Shown piece by piece: positions 33,606 to 45,323 of a stretch of 64,000 nt of DNA. The notes under the pieces were generated by a model. It worked only from the letters and a program-made list of their open reading frames with translations. It ran no database searches and was not told where the DNA came from. The translations under genes were made by a program, and so were the position numbers. Source of the DNA: Arachnopeziza araneosa (Eukaryota; Ascomycota; Leotiomycetes; Helotiales; Arachnopezizaceae); contig QYAI01000064.1 in NCBI GenBank assembly GCA_003988855.1, positions 162,148 through 226,147 on the forward strand. The letters are read 5' to 3'. Within the stretch, counting starts at the first letter, position 1. Each line of letters begins with the position of its first letter.

Positions 33606-34519
33606 ATGAAGTTCTCAATTCTTCTCAACTCAGCGGCTTTCGCATCAGCTTTTGCGACCCCACTCAACGAACGTATTCTCCGCCGCCAGAGTGGTAAAGG
33701 CTCATTACCTCCTCAATTCGTTTCTGGTGGCTCGGGTGCCACTCCACAAGTTGCAGGTGCTACACCTGGCAAAGCTTCCAACGTCGTCTACTCGTCCAAC
33801 TGGGCAGGAGCGGTCCTTACAGCTCCCCCAGCCGGTACAACCTTTGATTCCGTCTATGGGGTATTTACCGTCCCTACACCCGCTGCTCCACATGGTGCCA
33901 CATCTGGAACATATTCTGCTTCCATCTGGGTTGGCATTGATGGCGACACTGCCCAACAGTCGATTCTCCAGACTGGAATCGACGTCTCAGCAACCATCAG
34001 CACAACCAAGGGCAAGACCACGACGACTTACTCCTACGCCTCGTGGTATGAGTGGTACCCCAACTATGCCACGGATTTTTCGACCAGCCAATTCAGCTTC
34101 ACGGCCGGCAACAAGATCGCTCTGAACGTCACATCCACCACCTCCGCAAAAGGCGTCGCCGTTCTCACCAATATGTCCACCGGAAAAACCATTACCTTTC
34201 CCATGTCCTCGCCCTCGACCGCCGCCAATTTGGCAGGCAAGAATGCTGAATGGATTGTTGAGGATTATCAGCAGGGTGCTAAGCTGGTTCCGTTTGCGAA
34301 CTTTGGGACCGTGACGTTCTCCGGATGCAGCGCGAGCTATAATGGTACCACAAAGGGGACGTACAATCCATCGCAGGCGCAAATTATCGAGATCAAGAAT
34401 TCGAGTGGATCGGTGTTGACAACGGTGAGTGTTCTGTAAGACTTGATAAGATTTGTGGTTCGCTAACTGTTCGATAGGTCACAACTGGCTCGGGTACGGT
34501 CAATCTGGCTTATGTCTGA
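33606..34519 (+). CDS. Secreted G1-family acid peptidase (eqolisin)
   Basis: Exons 33606-34424 and 34478-34519; about 286 aa. Eqolisins are pepstatin-insensitive acid endopeptidases using a Gln-Glu dyad, secreted by filamentous fungi for growth at low pH. There is a signal peptide (FSILLNSAAFASAFATPL), a short propeptide ending near Arg-Arg (ILRRQ), and the mature jelly roll beginning SSNWAGAVL. WVGIDGD and the ILQTGID segment hold the active-site Gln; AEWIVEDY holds the active-site Glu, with the conserved PFANFGTVTFSGC following. Several N-glycosylation sites are visible. The small last exon restores the usual VNLAYV-type C-terminus. Acid-induced control would be expected for the family but is not shown here. 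Confidence 0.9.
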
Positions 34520-34914
34520 GGCCTTGGATTGTTGAGAAAGATTCTTGGCTTTTTCTTTTTGATTGATGATTTCTTATCTGGATAGCTGTGTCTGCGATGA
34601 CTTTCATTGTAGTTTGTTTATCTTTTTATACACATTCTCAGATTTGGGATATTGTGGAGAGAGGCTGTTGGTAGACATCTTCATGTCTGGAATAAACGGC
34701 TATACTTATTGAAGAATCAGACCATAAACCAGAAGCCTTAATTGTGCGAAAGCGTCTGGTCGCGAACCTCGAAGATTTCTCTTGGCCTCCATATCCTTGA
34801 TCAGTTTCATGGCAGTCGTGCCGGCTCCCAATTCAACCCAAGCTAAAGACACGTCATCCATTTCTGTTCTCTGCATTGAGAAGAGAGAAACAGAAAAAAT
34901 CCCACATTCTTTCG
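34520..34914. other. Intergenic region
   Basis: About 400 bp, the 3' flank of the G1 peptidase gene. No feature is recognised. Confidence 0.3.
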
Positions 34915-35406
34915 TTACATTCCAGATCTAATGAAGATAAGCGAGTTTGTTCCAGACCTCCACAATCCCGAACCCCCCTTGTCTACGTCCCGTTCCCGCA
35001 CAGAGATCACGGCAACCAAAAGCACTCGGCAATCGGAATTGGTCGTGGGGCTCTTACCATCCACATTCCCTAGCGTGGTGAGAACAATAAGAATGCGGAG
35101 ATGCCGAGAGAACAAGGAGTCTTTGTTGCCGAGGACCAGGTGGTTTTGCACGATGGTTGGATGTGATAGGTTGAGATACGAAGCGGGCAGGATATTGGAA
35201 AGAATGGAATGAAAATATCGGGACATGGTATTGCAAGCCTCCAAACCGACCGCGCCCAAACGATTCTCCTGATAGAAGGTCGGCTTGGAGTTTTTAGCCT
35301 ACGTCCTGAAATAGATTTGATGTTTTCAGTGATGCAGTGCACGGTTTAACTTACCAAAGCATCTAGGTTATGAATATCAACAACAAGTTCCCAATAATTG
35401 AAGGAC
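34915..35406 (-). other. Possible orphan coding segment (two exons) or gene relic
   Basis: On the minus strand a short exon (about 35406-35356, TLSFNYWELVVDIHNLDAL) can be spliced through a GTAAGT donor to a longer open stretch ending at 34915. The joined reading has a natural amino-acid mix (ENRLGAVGLEACNTMSRYFH, HLRILIVLTTLGNVDGKSP). The upstream boundary fits a CTCTAG acceptor at about 35407, but no start exon could be found, and the next gene upstream ends in a clear stop at 35470. No family recognised. Either a gene piece cut off from its start or a chance frame. Confidence 0.25.
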
Positions 35407-35469
35407 AGTGTGGTCTAGAGATGACTCTATGAACTATCAAAATTGAATAAGATCCTCGCAGATATAAGG

Positions 35470-36414
35470 CTAAGAAGGTTTCGAGTGAGTAGGTTCGGGC
35501 CACGAGGATAAGAACGGATCAAGAATTTGAACAGGCTCTGGGAGAGGCGGTTCATATTGCGAGGAGAACGGATTGAGAATTTGAGGATACTCTAGGGAAG
35601 GAGAAGGAGGTCCACGCCTCGGAGAGAATGAATTGAGATGGGAAGGTTCCGAAAGAAGAGCTTCAAGCCTCGAGGAGAATGGATTGCTTGAAGGAGGCGG
35701 TGAATAAGTCAAGGGTGGATAACTCGTTGACAGAGGAGCTATCATTTGATGCGAGTCACTCAGTGGCCTAGCTTGTAGCATACGCTGATACTGCTCTGCC
35801 AAAACAGACACAACCCCTGTCCTCGCCTCCTCAGATGTGGAGAATATGGCTGGAAGACTCGGTAAAACAAGCCCCTCAGAACAGCTCGACTCAGTCATCA
35901 AGGTAATGATGGTATGTTGTAGCTTAATCACATAGCCAGCTATCTCAGCTCTTGCTATATCTGCTCAATGAACTCAGTATCTACTCGCGGTGAAGGTTTC
36001 TTTAAGAAGAAATGTTGCCGGAAAAGATTGTACTATGTTGTGGCCTCAGGCACTCACTTCACTAGCCGCACTAGCTAGCAGTAGTATTTAGGAGCCACGA
36101 GCTCGCCCCTCGCTTCCTCCTTCAGAGTTTTACCAGATTCTCGTCCAGAGACTGATTGAGTGATATTATATACTAGCACCAAGCAAAGACTTACCATCGC
36201 CAGCAGCAAACTGCGGCCCCAGCTTTGCCAAGTATCCGTCATATTCTCTCTGCAGAGTCGTCCCTCCGGTGGTTAGAGAGCGCTCAAGGTTCCGGTTTTG
36301 AGCCTTTTCTAAATGTTCCCTGCGCTTGTCTCTCCATGAGCGATATAGAGTGACAGAACCGTTGAATTCTGATATTATGGCGGCGACACCTGCGACAATT
36401 TCAAGACCAGACAT
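35470..36414 (-). CDS. Lineage-restricted helical protein with Pro/Ser-rich C-terminal repeats
   Basis: Exons 36414-36195 and 35954-35470, with an unusually long 240-nt intron for this window; 234 aa. The N-terminus MSGLEIVAGVAAIISEFNGS resembles the first helix of fungal STAND-associated N-domains. A basic helix (SWRDKRREHLEKAQ) and the block SLTTGGTTLQREYDGYLAKL lead across the splice into ARAEIAGYVIKLQHTIITL, an amphipathic helix. The last 80 residues are disordered-looking, with three to four imperfect repeats built on N-P-F-S-S followed by a Pro/Glu spacer of 17-20 residues. I know similar N-termini from other filamentous fungi but no named domain or function. Confidence 0.6.
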
Positions 36415-36923
36415 ATCTTTGTTCTTGGGTTCAGCAGTCTTGGATCTTATGCAGGCGAAGTTGTGTGAGAGGGGGGGGGATCTAAGAGTGGAGATTACAA
36501 CGTGTTCAGCTGAGCGGCACTCGCCGCAATTTTTTGAAGCCACACTCGCGCCAAGAACAGGAAGAAGCTTTGCCAAGCTACTACTACCGAAGCCACTAAA
36601 TATCACTTGTTTAGCCCAGGAGCGTGGAGAATTCGAAGGTGATGAAACAAAAAGTAACTTCCTGGAAAACAAGATAGCTTGATATGCATCCTTAAGATTC
36701 GCTCTGTTTGCGAGAAAGCCAAACTCACAGCAGTGTCATCTGAAGCGTGATTTCCTCAGGTTATTTTCTCGTAGTAGTATGTAAACTAATCTCAATCATA
36801 AAATACTACATAACGGCCAAAGAATCTATGGTTAACCATGGTACAGCTTCAGGACAATATTGCAAGCTGCTTCCCAAAGATGTGCTGCAAGAGTAATTCC
36901 TTCTCGCTGCTGTGCTTCGATGC

Positions 36924-37717
36924 TTACGACTTGCTTAGTGCAAATCTTGACCCACTAATAGGATCCACGAAAGTAGCTGTGTAAGTTTGATCATTCACAC
37001 TATTCATGGTAACTCTCACCGCTTTGAGAAGATCTACTGAAAAGTCTGGAGTTTCAGAAGTCTCACTTAGAAACTGGGAATGATTTTGTCTGAAATACCC
37101 CTCCACAGCTGCATCGGCTAGAATAGCGCGTACCGGATGCCCTACAGGCAATGGGATCGCCGTAGCAATGTGCTGTGATGTGAGGTGGTGAGTATTCGTA
37201 TCTGGGGCTCTCATTCCTTCGAAGTCCCAGTCCTCCGGAGCCGGATTTTTTAGAATGATAGCCTTGATATGCTCAGCGGCCAGGGACTCCATGCCAGTAA
37301 TACGACACATATCCGCAAGTCTAGCAAACTCGATAGCCATAGTAATAGCGTCCGCTGGTGCAGAATTTCCGAACACGACTCGGCCAAGGCATATCCATTG
37401 CACAAATATTTGGAAGCTTTGAATTGAAACCACACCCTCTATCTCTTCTAGGATGACTGACTGCTGTTCACCCTCCTTAAAAGATCCTTCAAACATAGCT
37501 GCGAAATATGGGGACTGCTTGCAGAGCAGGGCTTTTGGGAGCTTATATTCGTTACTTTCGGATCCGATACGAATCGTGACCTGAGGACCGGAATAAAGTG
37601 GGAGAAGACTATAGCATTAAGTTAGAAAACCCAAAAAAAATTATTAATTTGTGTTCCTTACTAAGTTGCAAAGTCTTCGAAACCTGCATCCAGGATTCTC
37701 TCTCCTGTGCTGGACAT
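36924..37717 (-). CDS. BTB/POZ domain protein
   Basis: Exons 37717-37662 and 37608-36924 (intron 53 nt); 246 aa. The BTB fold starts in exon 2 (QVTIRIGSESNEYKLPKALL, then SPYFAAMFEGSFKEG), continues VVSIQSFQIFVQWICLGRVVF, and ends with helical LADMCRITGMESLAAEHIKAI. This is the usual small fungal BTB protein without Kelch or MATH partner. It has little in common with the BTB protein at 6.8 kb apart from the fold. Adaptor function in ubiquitination or transcription is possible from the family, but no partner is evident. Confidence 0.75.
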
Positions 37718-38350
37718 TTTGGCGACAAGCGTTATAAGGCTCTCATCGGAGGTGACCCAAAGCCACAGGAACCCGAGAACACGCAAAAGTATGACCGGGC
37801 TGCCAAGTGCTGACGAAATTGATGATACCAAAATTTGATGGCATGGCAAAGCCTAGAGAGAAGGTGCATGGAGAATTGCCGTTTACTGCGCTATGCTGAA
37901 AACAGCAAAGTTGCCGCAGAGGCCGGCTAAAAAGTGGAGCTAGCCCTTTTCACGAGATTGTTTTGAGAGCTGGTTTCGAGCTTCACGATAGAATAAAGGA
38001 CTTTTTTGGGTCCTTGGAAGAAATGGGTTAAAATTTTGGAAGAGACACGAGAATTTGAAATACGAATCAAAATCAGGACATGAGAGGTCGAAATACGACA
38101 ATCTCTGCTACTAAGATTTGAAGACCTGATATCGATCTTGCTATTCATTCAATTAATCGCTTTACCTTCCTGTTACTTAAATAAGTGAAAAAGTAGCTGT
38201 GACACCCGCATTAAATGAGTTCTTAAGTCATCGTTGCCAAGAGCTGATGCGAAGACGAAGGCTCATAGAACCTATGCTCTCAATATTCCGGTTGCGCCGT
38301 TCTTATAGACGTATTTGTTTTGATCATCGCAACCGTTACAAGTACGGAAA
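37718..38350. other. Intergenic region
   Basis: About 630 bp, AT-rich, including the upstream region of the BTB gene. No feature is supported. Confidence 0.35.
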
Positions 38351-40316
38351 CTACGTAAATCCCCCAATAGACAATATAGCACTACCAAAACCCCTAATTA
38401 CTGTTGAGCCCATCGCAGCTGGTCCGCCTGAGGAGGTTTGAGACGAAACTGTTGTCGATGCGTATGTCTGTGTAGAACTTATGACTGCTATGGCGATCAA
38501 AGCAGTTGCGTTGCTTGCGATAGAAGATGTGGAATTTAAGATTATATTGTAAGACGAAGTCGTAAGATAGAGAGGTCCTGTCTGTACCGAGAGGAATGAA
38601 GTGATAATCGTTGTCTGGATCCAGAAGGACCGTGTAACAACTTCCGTCAAAACATTCACGACTTCAATAGTCATTGTACTCGGTGTGGCAAAAGCACTCG
38701 TCGGCACGGGGCTTGCGATAGTCACTGGAGCAATCGTGGTTGAAAGAGCACAGATTGTCTTCGGTATAATGGTCTCACTTCGAAGAGTAGAGGGACACCA
38801 GTTGAGATTTGATGAGCAGCCAGTGATTGTGAACGAGGAGATAGTCCAGTTAGTGCAGGTGGTACTGTAAGGGCCGCAGGCGTATTGTCCAGCGATTTTC
38901 GGAGCGTTGGTTGGGCAGAGGAAGTTGTCTGCGCAAATATATAACGATGGATCGTAACACTGGGGAAAGGATGCCTGTACACCGTGCCATGGAGCCTCTA
39001 AGCGGGTAGGATCTTCGACTTCACAGACAAGAAGCCCTGTGCCGCAAGGAGGCTGGGTTATAGGAGCAGGACTTGGAGACGAGGTTGGGCTTGAGATTGG
39101 TGAACTGATTGAAGGTAATGATCCATTTCCTAGACAAGTCGAGGGTAGAGCAGCGGTCCAGAAGGTAGTAGCGGCTGTCGGTCCAACACTCAAAGAATGA
39201 TAATCCAACTCAAGGACAGCCCGCGCATACACTCCAATATCTCCATAAAATTCCTGCGTGAAGGCAGCACCACAATCATTTGATGGCGCGAGGCAGGCTT
39301 TGTATGAGGGTGCGTCAATGAATACGCCTGCCTCGAAATCCAAACCAGTCCCATCAAACTCAACCTGCAAACCGGCTCTTGCGCTGAGTCGAAGAGAGGC
39401 GGTAACACAAGCTGATCCAGAATTGACATGAACTGGCAGAGAATTGAATTGTACTCCTGAGCTGTGATTGCTCCATTCGTTAGCCAGCTCCATCAATAAA
39501 AAGCTTCCTGCCTTGTCAAAGAGGTTGTGCGGTTAACTTACAAGTCATGGGAGATGAGGTCTCCAGTAATTGGATTGATTACAAAATATATGCTACCAGG
39601 AATTGAGACTTCGAACCCAATGGTGAAGTCAATCGCAGCTTCGATGTTGAAGACCAAATCTAAAGCAAATACGACCCCAACAAAGTTCCCACCGTTAACC
39701 TAGCTTTGGTCAGACATTTCCAGTGAGATGTATGTTGAAGAATCCGTAACAAATAGCAAGTTGTTAGAAGGAGATGACTTACGTCCTGCAGGCCAAGCGG
39801 TGTCTCGAGATGAAGAAGCGGAAATGTGTAAGTACTTTTATCTGTGAAAGATATATCAAACTCGAAATGACCAGAAAAACCCTCGATTCTAATTTCCAGA
39901 TTTAAATCGAGTGCGTTGATGATGAGTTCAGTCGGATCTCCGAATATCTCTAGAATGTCCGTGCCGATTGACTCTGAGACCGATGTTGTAGTCACATTCC
40001 CAGTCCCGGTTGTATAGCAGCTCACGCAAGTTACTGAAACCCCCACAGTACCGTGGACGCTAAATATTATGAGCACTAATCGTTATTTATGATTTTTGTC
40101 GAAGTCTTACATTTTCTCATTGAACAGAACATCATTATTGGGTATGTTCAATGCAAGAGGAAAGATACCTAAGTTCATAGGAGTGAACCGCTTCTCCAGA
40201 TTAGAAAAACCTCTTGGAAAAATGCCTGGCGGAGCCAGATTTCGCGCCGATACTGCGTACGGAGCCGCAACCAAAGGCACCGAGGCTGGAGAAGCATGAT
40301 CGACAAGTGCAAGCAT
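38351..40316 (-). CDS. Large Ser/Thr-rich surface protein (paralogue of 48833-50691)
   Basis: Exons as read: 40316-40111, 40059-39783, 39699-39542 and 39461-38351, about 583 aa with frame kept at each junction. The N-terminal half is a beta-rich ectodomain with VTCVSCYTTGTG (CxxC), LETPLGLQD, VNGGNFVGVVFALDLVFNIEAAIDF and FNSLPVHVNSG. A Cys-rich segment follows, then a long Ser/Thr-rich tail with a hydrophobic end that could be GPI-attached. Exon pattern and motifs match the gene at 48.8-50.7 kb closely, though this copy has an extra Cys-rich insert (CLGNGSLP to GCSSNLNWC). The signal peptide is not obvious from the ATG at 40316; an earlier exon around 40437 (MILGVAVSIQAAIS) may supply it, but I could not splice it in frame. 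Confidence 0.65.
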
Positions 40317-41464
40317 ATATAAGTATACCTAGATCATTTTGAAGAGCGTATAAGTTACCATCAATATTGGACTTGATAGAGTTTTTCAACTGAACAGAAA
40401 TTGCTGCTTGAATTGACACCGCAACTCCAAGGATCATTGCAATGCGCAGTGCAGATGTGGAGTTAGGAGTTTGGACGCCCCTTGGAAGATTCCTCCAAAA
40501 TTAGTGACAATGCAACTTGCGTAATGAACTGCATATTTAAGAGTACAATTATAGAAATACGGTTGTCTAATCTGCATAACAGTTGGCGGAAGACAGTGCC
40601 AAATTGGCATTTATCGATTGGATTTCGAAAGCAATCAGTTCATGATCGAGGCTGTGTCGGGGCGTGATTATGCACACGCGGGAAACAACCCCAATTTTGT
40701 GGTTGTTAATTGGAACTCAAAAGCCTCTCATTCGTGAGGCTATGATCGACGGTCACGTTGGTCGTGTTGGATTCGAGAGTGTGTTGCACAACATTCAAGA
40801 ATCAAACGAATAGAAGATTGTGGAGTTGGAAAACTAATAAAAGCGGCAGAGCTGCAGTCATTCTGAGGCACGATGCAGTAGGAAGGAATTCAGGCTTTCG
40901 GGGGCGGAGCACCTCCACTCTGACGCAGTAGCTCTATCTCAATCTTTACTCGCTCGCGAAGGAATTCCAACACTGCTGACGCAACCAATAACCTCTCGTA
41001 TGTGTTTCTGTTTCATTCTGCAAGCATAACGATAGATTATCGAATATACGTGTCAAAAAAAAAGACTTTGATGAAGCTCTGTATTAGTACTAGTCTTAAG
41101 TTATCCTTTTCTCATGTATGAGTGTTAGGAATAGAATAAATCAAGTGACTTGTCCGCAAGGGGTGTCTTGTTTCATGGAATTGATCTTTGCTCTCCTAAA
41201 AAGGTCGGATCCAATAAATTTCTACTACACTTAGCCGAATATTTGAAATATTTCCAACCAGGGAACCGATTCCCCACCCCGATATGATGCTTTCTAGATA
41301 TGTCCTAGAAGTACCACGTGACACTGACATTGTCTCGACGTTGTCACTGATTGACGATAACTATTGCATTCTAAAACCCCGATAACTATCTAGATACGCA
41401 CATAACTCATCATTCTTATTTGGCTACTGGTCTAGATGAAAAGTTATTTATATTTGAGAGGTCA
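40317..41464. other. Intergenic region
   Basis: About 1.15 kb between two minus-strand genes. Contains a possible first exon of the surface-protein gene near 40437-40355; otherwise nothing is recognised. Confidence 0.35.
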
Positions 41465-42404
41465 TCATTTTCCCTCTTCAAAATGCACATGAAACATGCT
41501 CAAGTCTAAGCCTTTGACTACCGTCGTATCCATATCAAGTGGTTGGAACACTTTTGTCTGATACTCCACAACAACAGCATGCTCTGGCGTTTTCCTCCAC
41601 TCCATGTGATCATCAATAGTTGCATATCCGAAAAAGCCATACAAAGCGACTGATCTTCCTTCCGGAATTGCTCCCGGCTGGTTGATTTTTGAGACTACGG
41701 GTTCAAATTAGATTGACTTTTGTGAAGGAAGGAAACTAACCCCAGCCAGTAGCAGCTCCAATGGCCTTACCAACGGAAACAACCAGTTCCATGACATTTG
41801 GACCGTCAGCACCATTCAAACCCTTGTCCCCAATAGCTTTGGACTCTTCCAAGTTAGCCGTTGGTAGGGTGTAAAAGGCTACTTCAGTCACCGGTGATTT
41901 GATTGCTGCAGTCGCGTCGGGATTGAATGGGTAGTACACTTAGACTTTTAGCTCTCAATAATGAATAACAGCAATTTAGGCATACTGATGAATGGCGGAA
42001 ATTCTTTGACATTGAAAACCTCCTTGAGACCCGCGAGAATAGTATCATGATCCTCAGACTTGAGATACGCGGCGTGAAGCTCAGGCGACTCCCAATCTAA
42101 GCAACTGGTTAGATCAGGGGAACTAGATCGATAGAGATATGAGCAAGAACTGACTGTACACCACGACGAAGTACTCTGGATGCTCTATCATATGCCCCTA
42201 CAGTTTGTCAGGTAGGCGTATAACATCAATCTGAAAAAATACATAAAATTGGCTAATGTGCCCCGGCGAAGACCTGGTTAATTTAATAATCTCCAAGAAT
42301 TTCTTGATTGCGGGGTCTTCCGAAGTAGGGTCTGCATCTGTCAGACTGACGCCATCTTTGACTTTGCAGATAATTGTCTCTGAGAGCCCTTGGGGTTTCG
42401 ACAT
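41465..42404 (-). CDS. Dimeric alpha/beta-barrel (ABM/EthD-like) domain protein
   Basis: Five short exons (42404-42243, 42197-42155, 42096-41986, 41938-41741, 41694-41465) assemble to 247 aa with every junction in frame. The sequence reads as two ferredoxin-like halves: the first has SPGHISQFY then GHMIEHPEYFVVVYNWESPELHAAYLKSE, the second has VMELVVSVG then GRSVALYGFFGYATIDDHMEWRKTPEH. The pattern 'W-x-S-x-E-x-H' after a strand is typical of ABM-type barrels found in monooxygenases and small decarboxylase-like proteins. Lacking cofactor residues, its reaction cannot be named. The two halves suggest an internal duplication. Confidence 0.7.
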
Positions 42405-42850
42405 TGTGGAGTTTTCAAATTTCAGTGATGATCGAGAAGTTTTGGATGGATTTAAGCATAAGTAAAGTTGATTTCATGGAAAGATTAAAGTAAGAAGTTG
42501 GTAAGTTTAAAATCTGACACACCTCGGTTCACTTTTCCCGGCAGGTGATATTAGTCAGCTTACAAGCTCACGGAGCGATAGTCATCATTGGTCTCGAACT
42601 GCTTGGAAACCTGTCGCGGTACTTCATTTAGACAAATTGATTACAAGTTGACTGTATTTCCGATCCTTGATCCTATACATATCAGAATTCAAGTGAAGGA
42701 CAAGCTAAATATCTCTCTATTCGAACTCAAGGTACGACTCAAACTTTCTCAGCAAATAGTGTTATGCAATGCCATTGATCTCATATGAGCAATTCAAAAT
42801 GAAAGCTCGGATTCATTTTCATAACCTCTCTTCCCGCCACAAATGCCAGC

Positions 42851-43499
42851 TTACTCCCTCCAAGCATGCTGCAGCTCAGCTCGGCAGAGCATGATAGCGA
42901 TGACCTGGAAAGGAGGGTTAACTTCGTCCACTCTAAGAATGAATGGTACTTACTAAAGCAAGATCTACACCACCAGCAATTCGTGCTCTCCAGGCGCTTC
43001 TATCACCATTTGAGAAATTGCTGGTGTTGACTCCAGTCATTTGAATTTCAGCGACCGTTGCACCTTTTATTGTGAGCAGCGTTGCGAGAGCGCCTTGATC
43101 CTTGGGCTGGAGCTCGACTTCAATATCATTCCCCTTATCTTTGTCAAGTTTGACAACCGCACTTAGAGCCTGGCGTGTTTTCAGAGAACTATGCTTGACA
43201 ATGCAAATCTCACGAACAGTCGGAGTTTGTATTTCCCATTGGTTCTTCACAGGATAGGCGATGTTCCTGCATAGATCGAAGATGGGATTGCCAGAGGTGT
43301 CTTTTAGTGTACGGCGCCAGCTTAGTGATGCCATTCCTTTGCTCTCGCCAGTGAAAATGAGATTCCCTGCCTCATCAAGGACTGAAACTTTCTTGAAGAG
43401 CCGGTCATGACATTGCATGACAATGGTAGTTTCTTGCTTCGTAACAAATCCAGAAGAAATCGCAGCGAGAATTGATGGAGTTTCGAGTACGGTATCCAT
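42851..43499 (-). CDS. LURP-one-related (tubby C-terminal-like) protein
   Basis: Exons 43499-42954 and 42904-42851 (49-nt intron), 199 aa. The chain reads as the compact beta-barrel plus buried helix of the LOR/Tubby-C fold: VMQCHDRLFKKVSVLDEAGNLIFTGES, SWRRTLKDTSGNPIFDLCR, WEIQTP, then GGVDLALVIAIMLCRAELQH, the hydrophobic C-terminal helix that threads the barrel. Splicing is needed to complete that helix, supporting the intron. Function in fungi is unknown; lipid or membrane binding is proposed for the fold. A longer open frame extends upstream to 43649, but the ATG at 43499 gives the canonical start. Confidence 0.72.
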
Positions 43500-44148
43500 G
43501 GTGTGTAGAGTGTTGTCTTGAGAACTTGTGAATAAAATGTTGGCAATGACGATGATAGTCGGGTATTGATTAAATTTGGGGAGAATGAAGATGCAGAAAA
43601 TAAAATCTACAAAAAGTGATTGGGAATTTGGTAATAAATAAGAAGTCAAATTCTGTCAAGAACGCCTAACCAATGCCTTGTGTATTAGAAATGGTACAGA
43701 GCAATGCTGTGCCACGCTCCGAAACACCAACACTCCCTCAAATAACCTGTGACTGCATCGCCACTCGGCAATAAAATGGCATGTTGCTCGTCCGGTCGCT
43801 TTAATCTCGGCAGCGTTGTATGAAACAAGTTGACTTCGCTGCGCCCCCAAGATTTCTGGTTGGCGCTTACTGTTCTCGGCTAAATGCAGTTTGCAACAAC
43901 AGACGACTACAATTAACATGCTAAGCCTCTAAATCGGTTCACTTTCTTATCTCATCATCATTTGTCATGTAAGCAATAATGTTCCAACCCATGCTGCCCC
44001 GTGACATTGTGAGAAGCAGGACATCATCAGGAGAGCCCAACAATCTACAATATTGATGCTCCTTCTTTCAATTTGCAAGGCCGAATATGCGAGCTTCATC
44101 TTTTGCACTGTCTGATACCTATTCTTCGATTCACTGCGGCTAAGCAAA
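43500..44148. other. Divergent intergenic region
   Basis: About 650 bp between the LURP-one-like gene (-) and the SEC11-like gene (+). No gene is supported; both promoters should lie here. Confidence 0.4.
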
Positions 44149-44749
44149 ATGCAACCAGGAATGAATCAAACCTCCAGGCCGAATGCCCCACTCCAATTAC
44201 GAGCTCTCCTTAGGAGTACATTGCCGCTTCTCCTAAGCTTGAGCACACCTTTCATGGTCTGGAAAGGCCTATCGGTCCTCACCGCATCGCCATATCCGGT
44301 CATGTGTGTTATTTCCGAATCGATGGCGCCTGCATTTCACCGAGGTGATCTTATCTTTCTGTGGAATCGACCCACCTGCGTCCAAGCCGGGGACATTCCT
44401 GTGGTATGGTTTCCTGGAAACCCTTTACCAATGGTTCATCGCGCTATTCAAGTCTACAATGTAGATTGCGAGTCAAGTGATACTCCCTCGAGGTGACTAC
44501 TGCAGGACCACGAGTGGGAAAAAGCTGACCATCCGTTTCAGGCAGCTCATTCTGACGAAGGGTGATAACAATGAAGTTGATGATGTTGCACTTTACCCAC
44601 CAGGTCAATCCTACGTTTCAAGAGATGAAGTTGTTGGACTAGTAAGAGGCTTCATACCTTTTCTTGGATGGGGCGTGATTGCTATGCAGGAAATTGCTTG
44701 GGTGAAATACGTATTATTTGCTTTCGTTTCCTATATTAGTATGATGTAA
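44149..44749 (+). CDS. SEC11-like signal peptidase catalytic subunit
   Basis: Exons 44149-44471 and 44542-44749, 176 aa, the normal Sec11 size. Family S26B enzymes remove signal peptides in the ER membrane. Residues about 20-45 form the N-terminal membrane anchor (LPLLLSLSTPFMVWKGLSVL). Box B holds the catalytic Ser in VISESMAPAFHRGDLIFLW; Sec11 normally has Ser-Gly-Ser-Met here, so the Glu is unusual. The catalytic His is in VHRAIQVY and the acidic box is TKGDNNEVDDVALY with YVSRDEVVGLVRGFIPFLGW. The hydrophobic C-terminus is as in Sec11. The 70-nt intron (GTCAAG donor) is needed to restore the distance to TKGDNN. It may be a second, diverged copy rather than the essential one. Confidence 0.82.
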
Positions 44750-45323
44750 TTTGAATATAAGCTTGAGATTTAAACTTTGCTTCATATACTACACTGTAGG
44801 ATCATTAAACAGTCTTTGACACATGACTTTGAAACGATTGGTGCATCTCGGTCTGCGGTAGTGACGTGAGATCGAGGTTCGATATGGAAATTAGCCGATA
44901 TTTGATATTTGATGTCGTGAGATTTCAAGACTGCAAATAACTTCATGTCAAGAATCAGGTTGAAACCAGGATGCAATTTTGGTTCATATCTTAGATGCGT
45001 TTGTCTCAAGCCAAATATATCCTCACATCAAACAATAATCCGTCATGATGATACAGATTGGCGACGTAGGATTGCACGGAGCTTCATGGCCATTCTCGCG
45101 AAGACCACGAGTTCTATCTAGGAACTCCAAGATGAATGAGCCAAATTTCGAGTATATAAGTCCTCATTCTTCCTTCTCTCAGTCTCCATCAACAACAAGC
45201 AACTTCATCTTTACACAGCATCCAGCTACAACAGCATCCAACAGCCTCAATAATCAACAATCTTTTCCACTACAACACTTCAATTTAATCAATTACCACT
45301 TCCTCAATCCACCAATAATCAAC
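44750..45323. other. Intergenic region containing the promoter of the small secreted protein gene
   Basis: About 570 bp. The distal part has no recognisable content; the proximal part holds a TATA box and a CA-rich leader (listed separately). Confidence 0.4.
45151..45160 (+). promoter_or_regulatory. TATA box of the small secreted protein gene
   Basis: GAGTATATAAG sits about 165 bases before the ATG at 45324 and is followed by a long CA-rich, TATA-free leader with repeated CAACAA and CAACATC triplets, typical of strongly expressed fungal secreted-protein genes. Not proven functionally. Confidence 0.55.
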
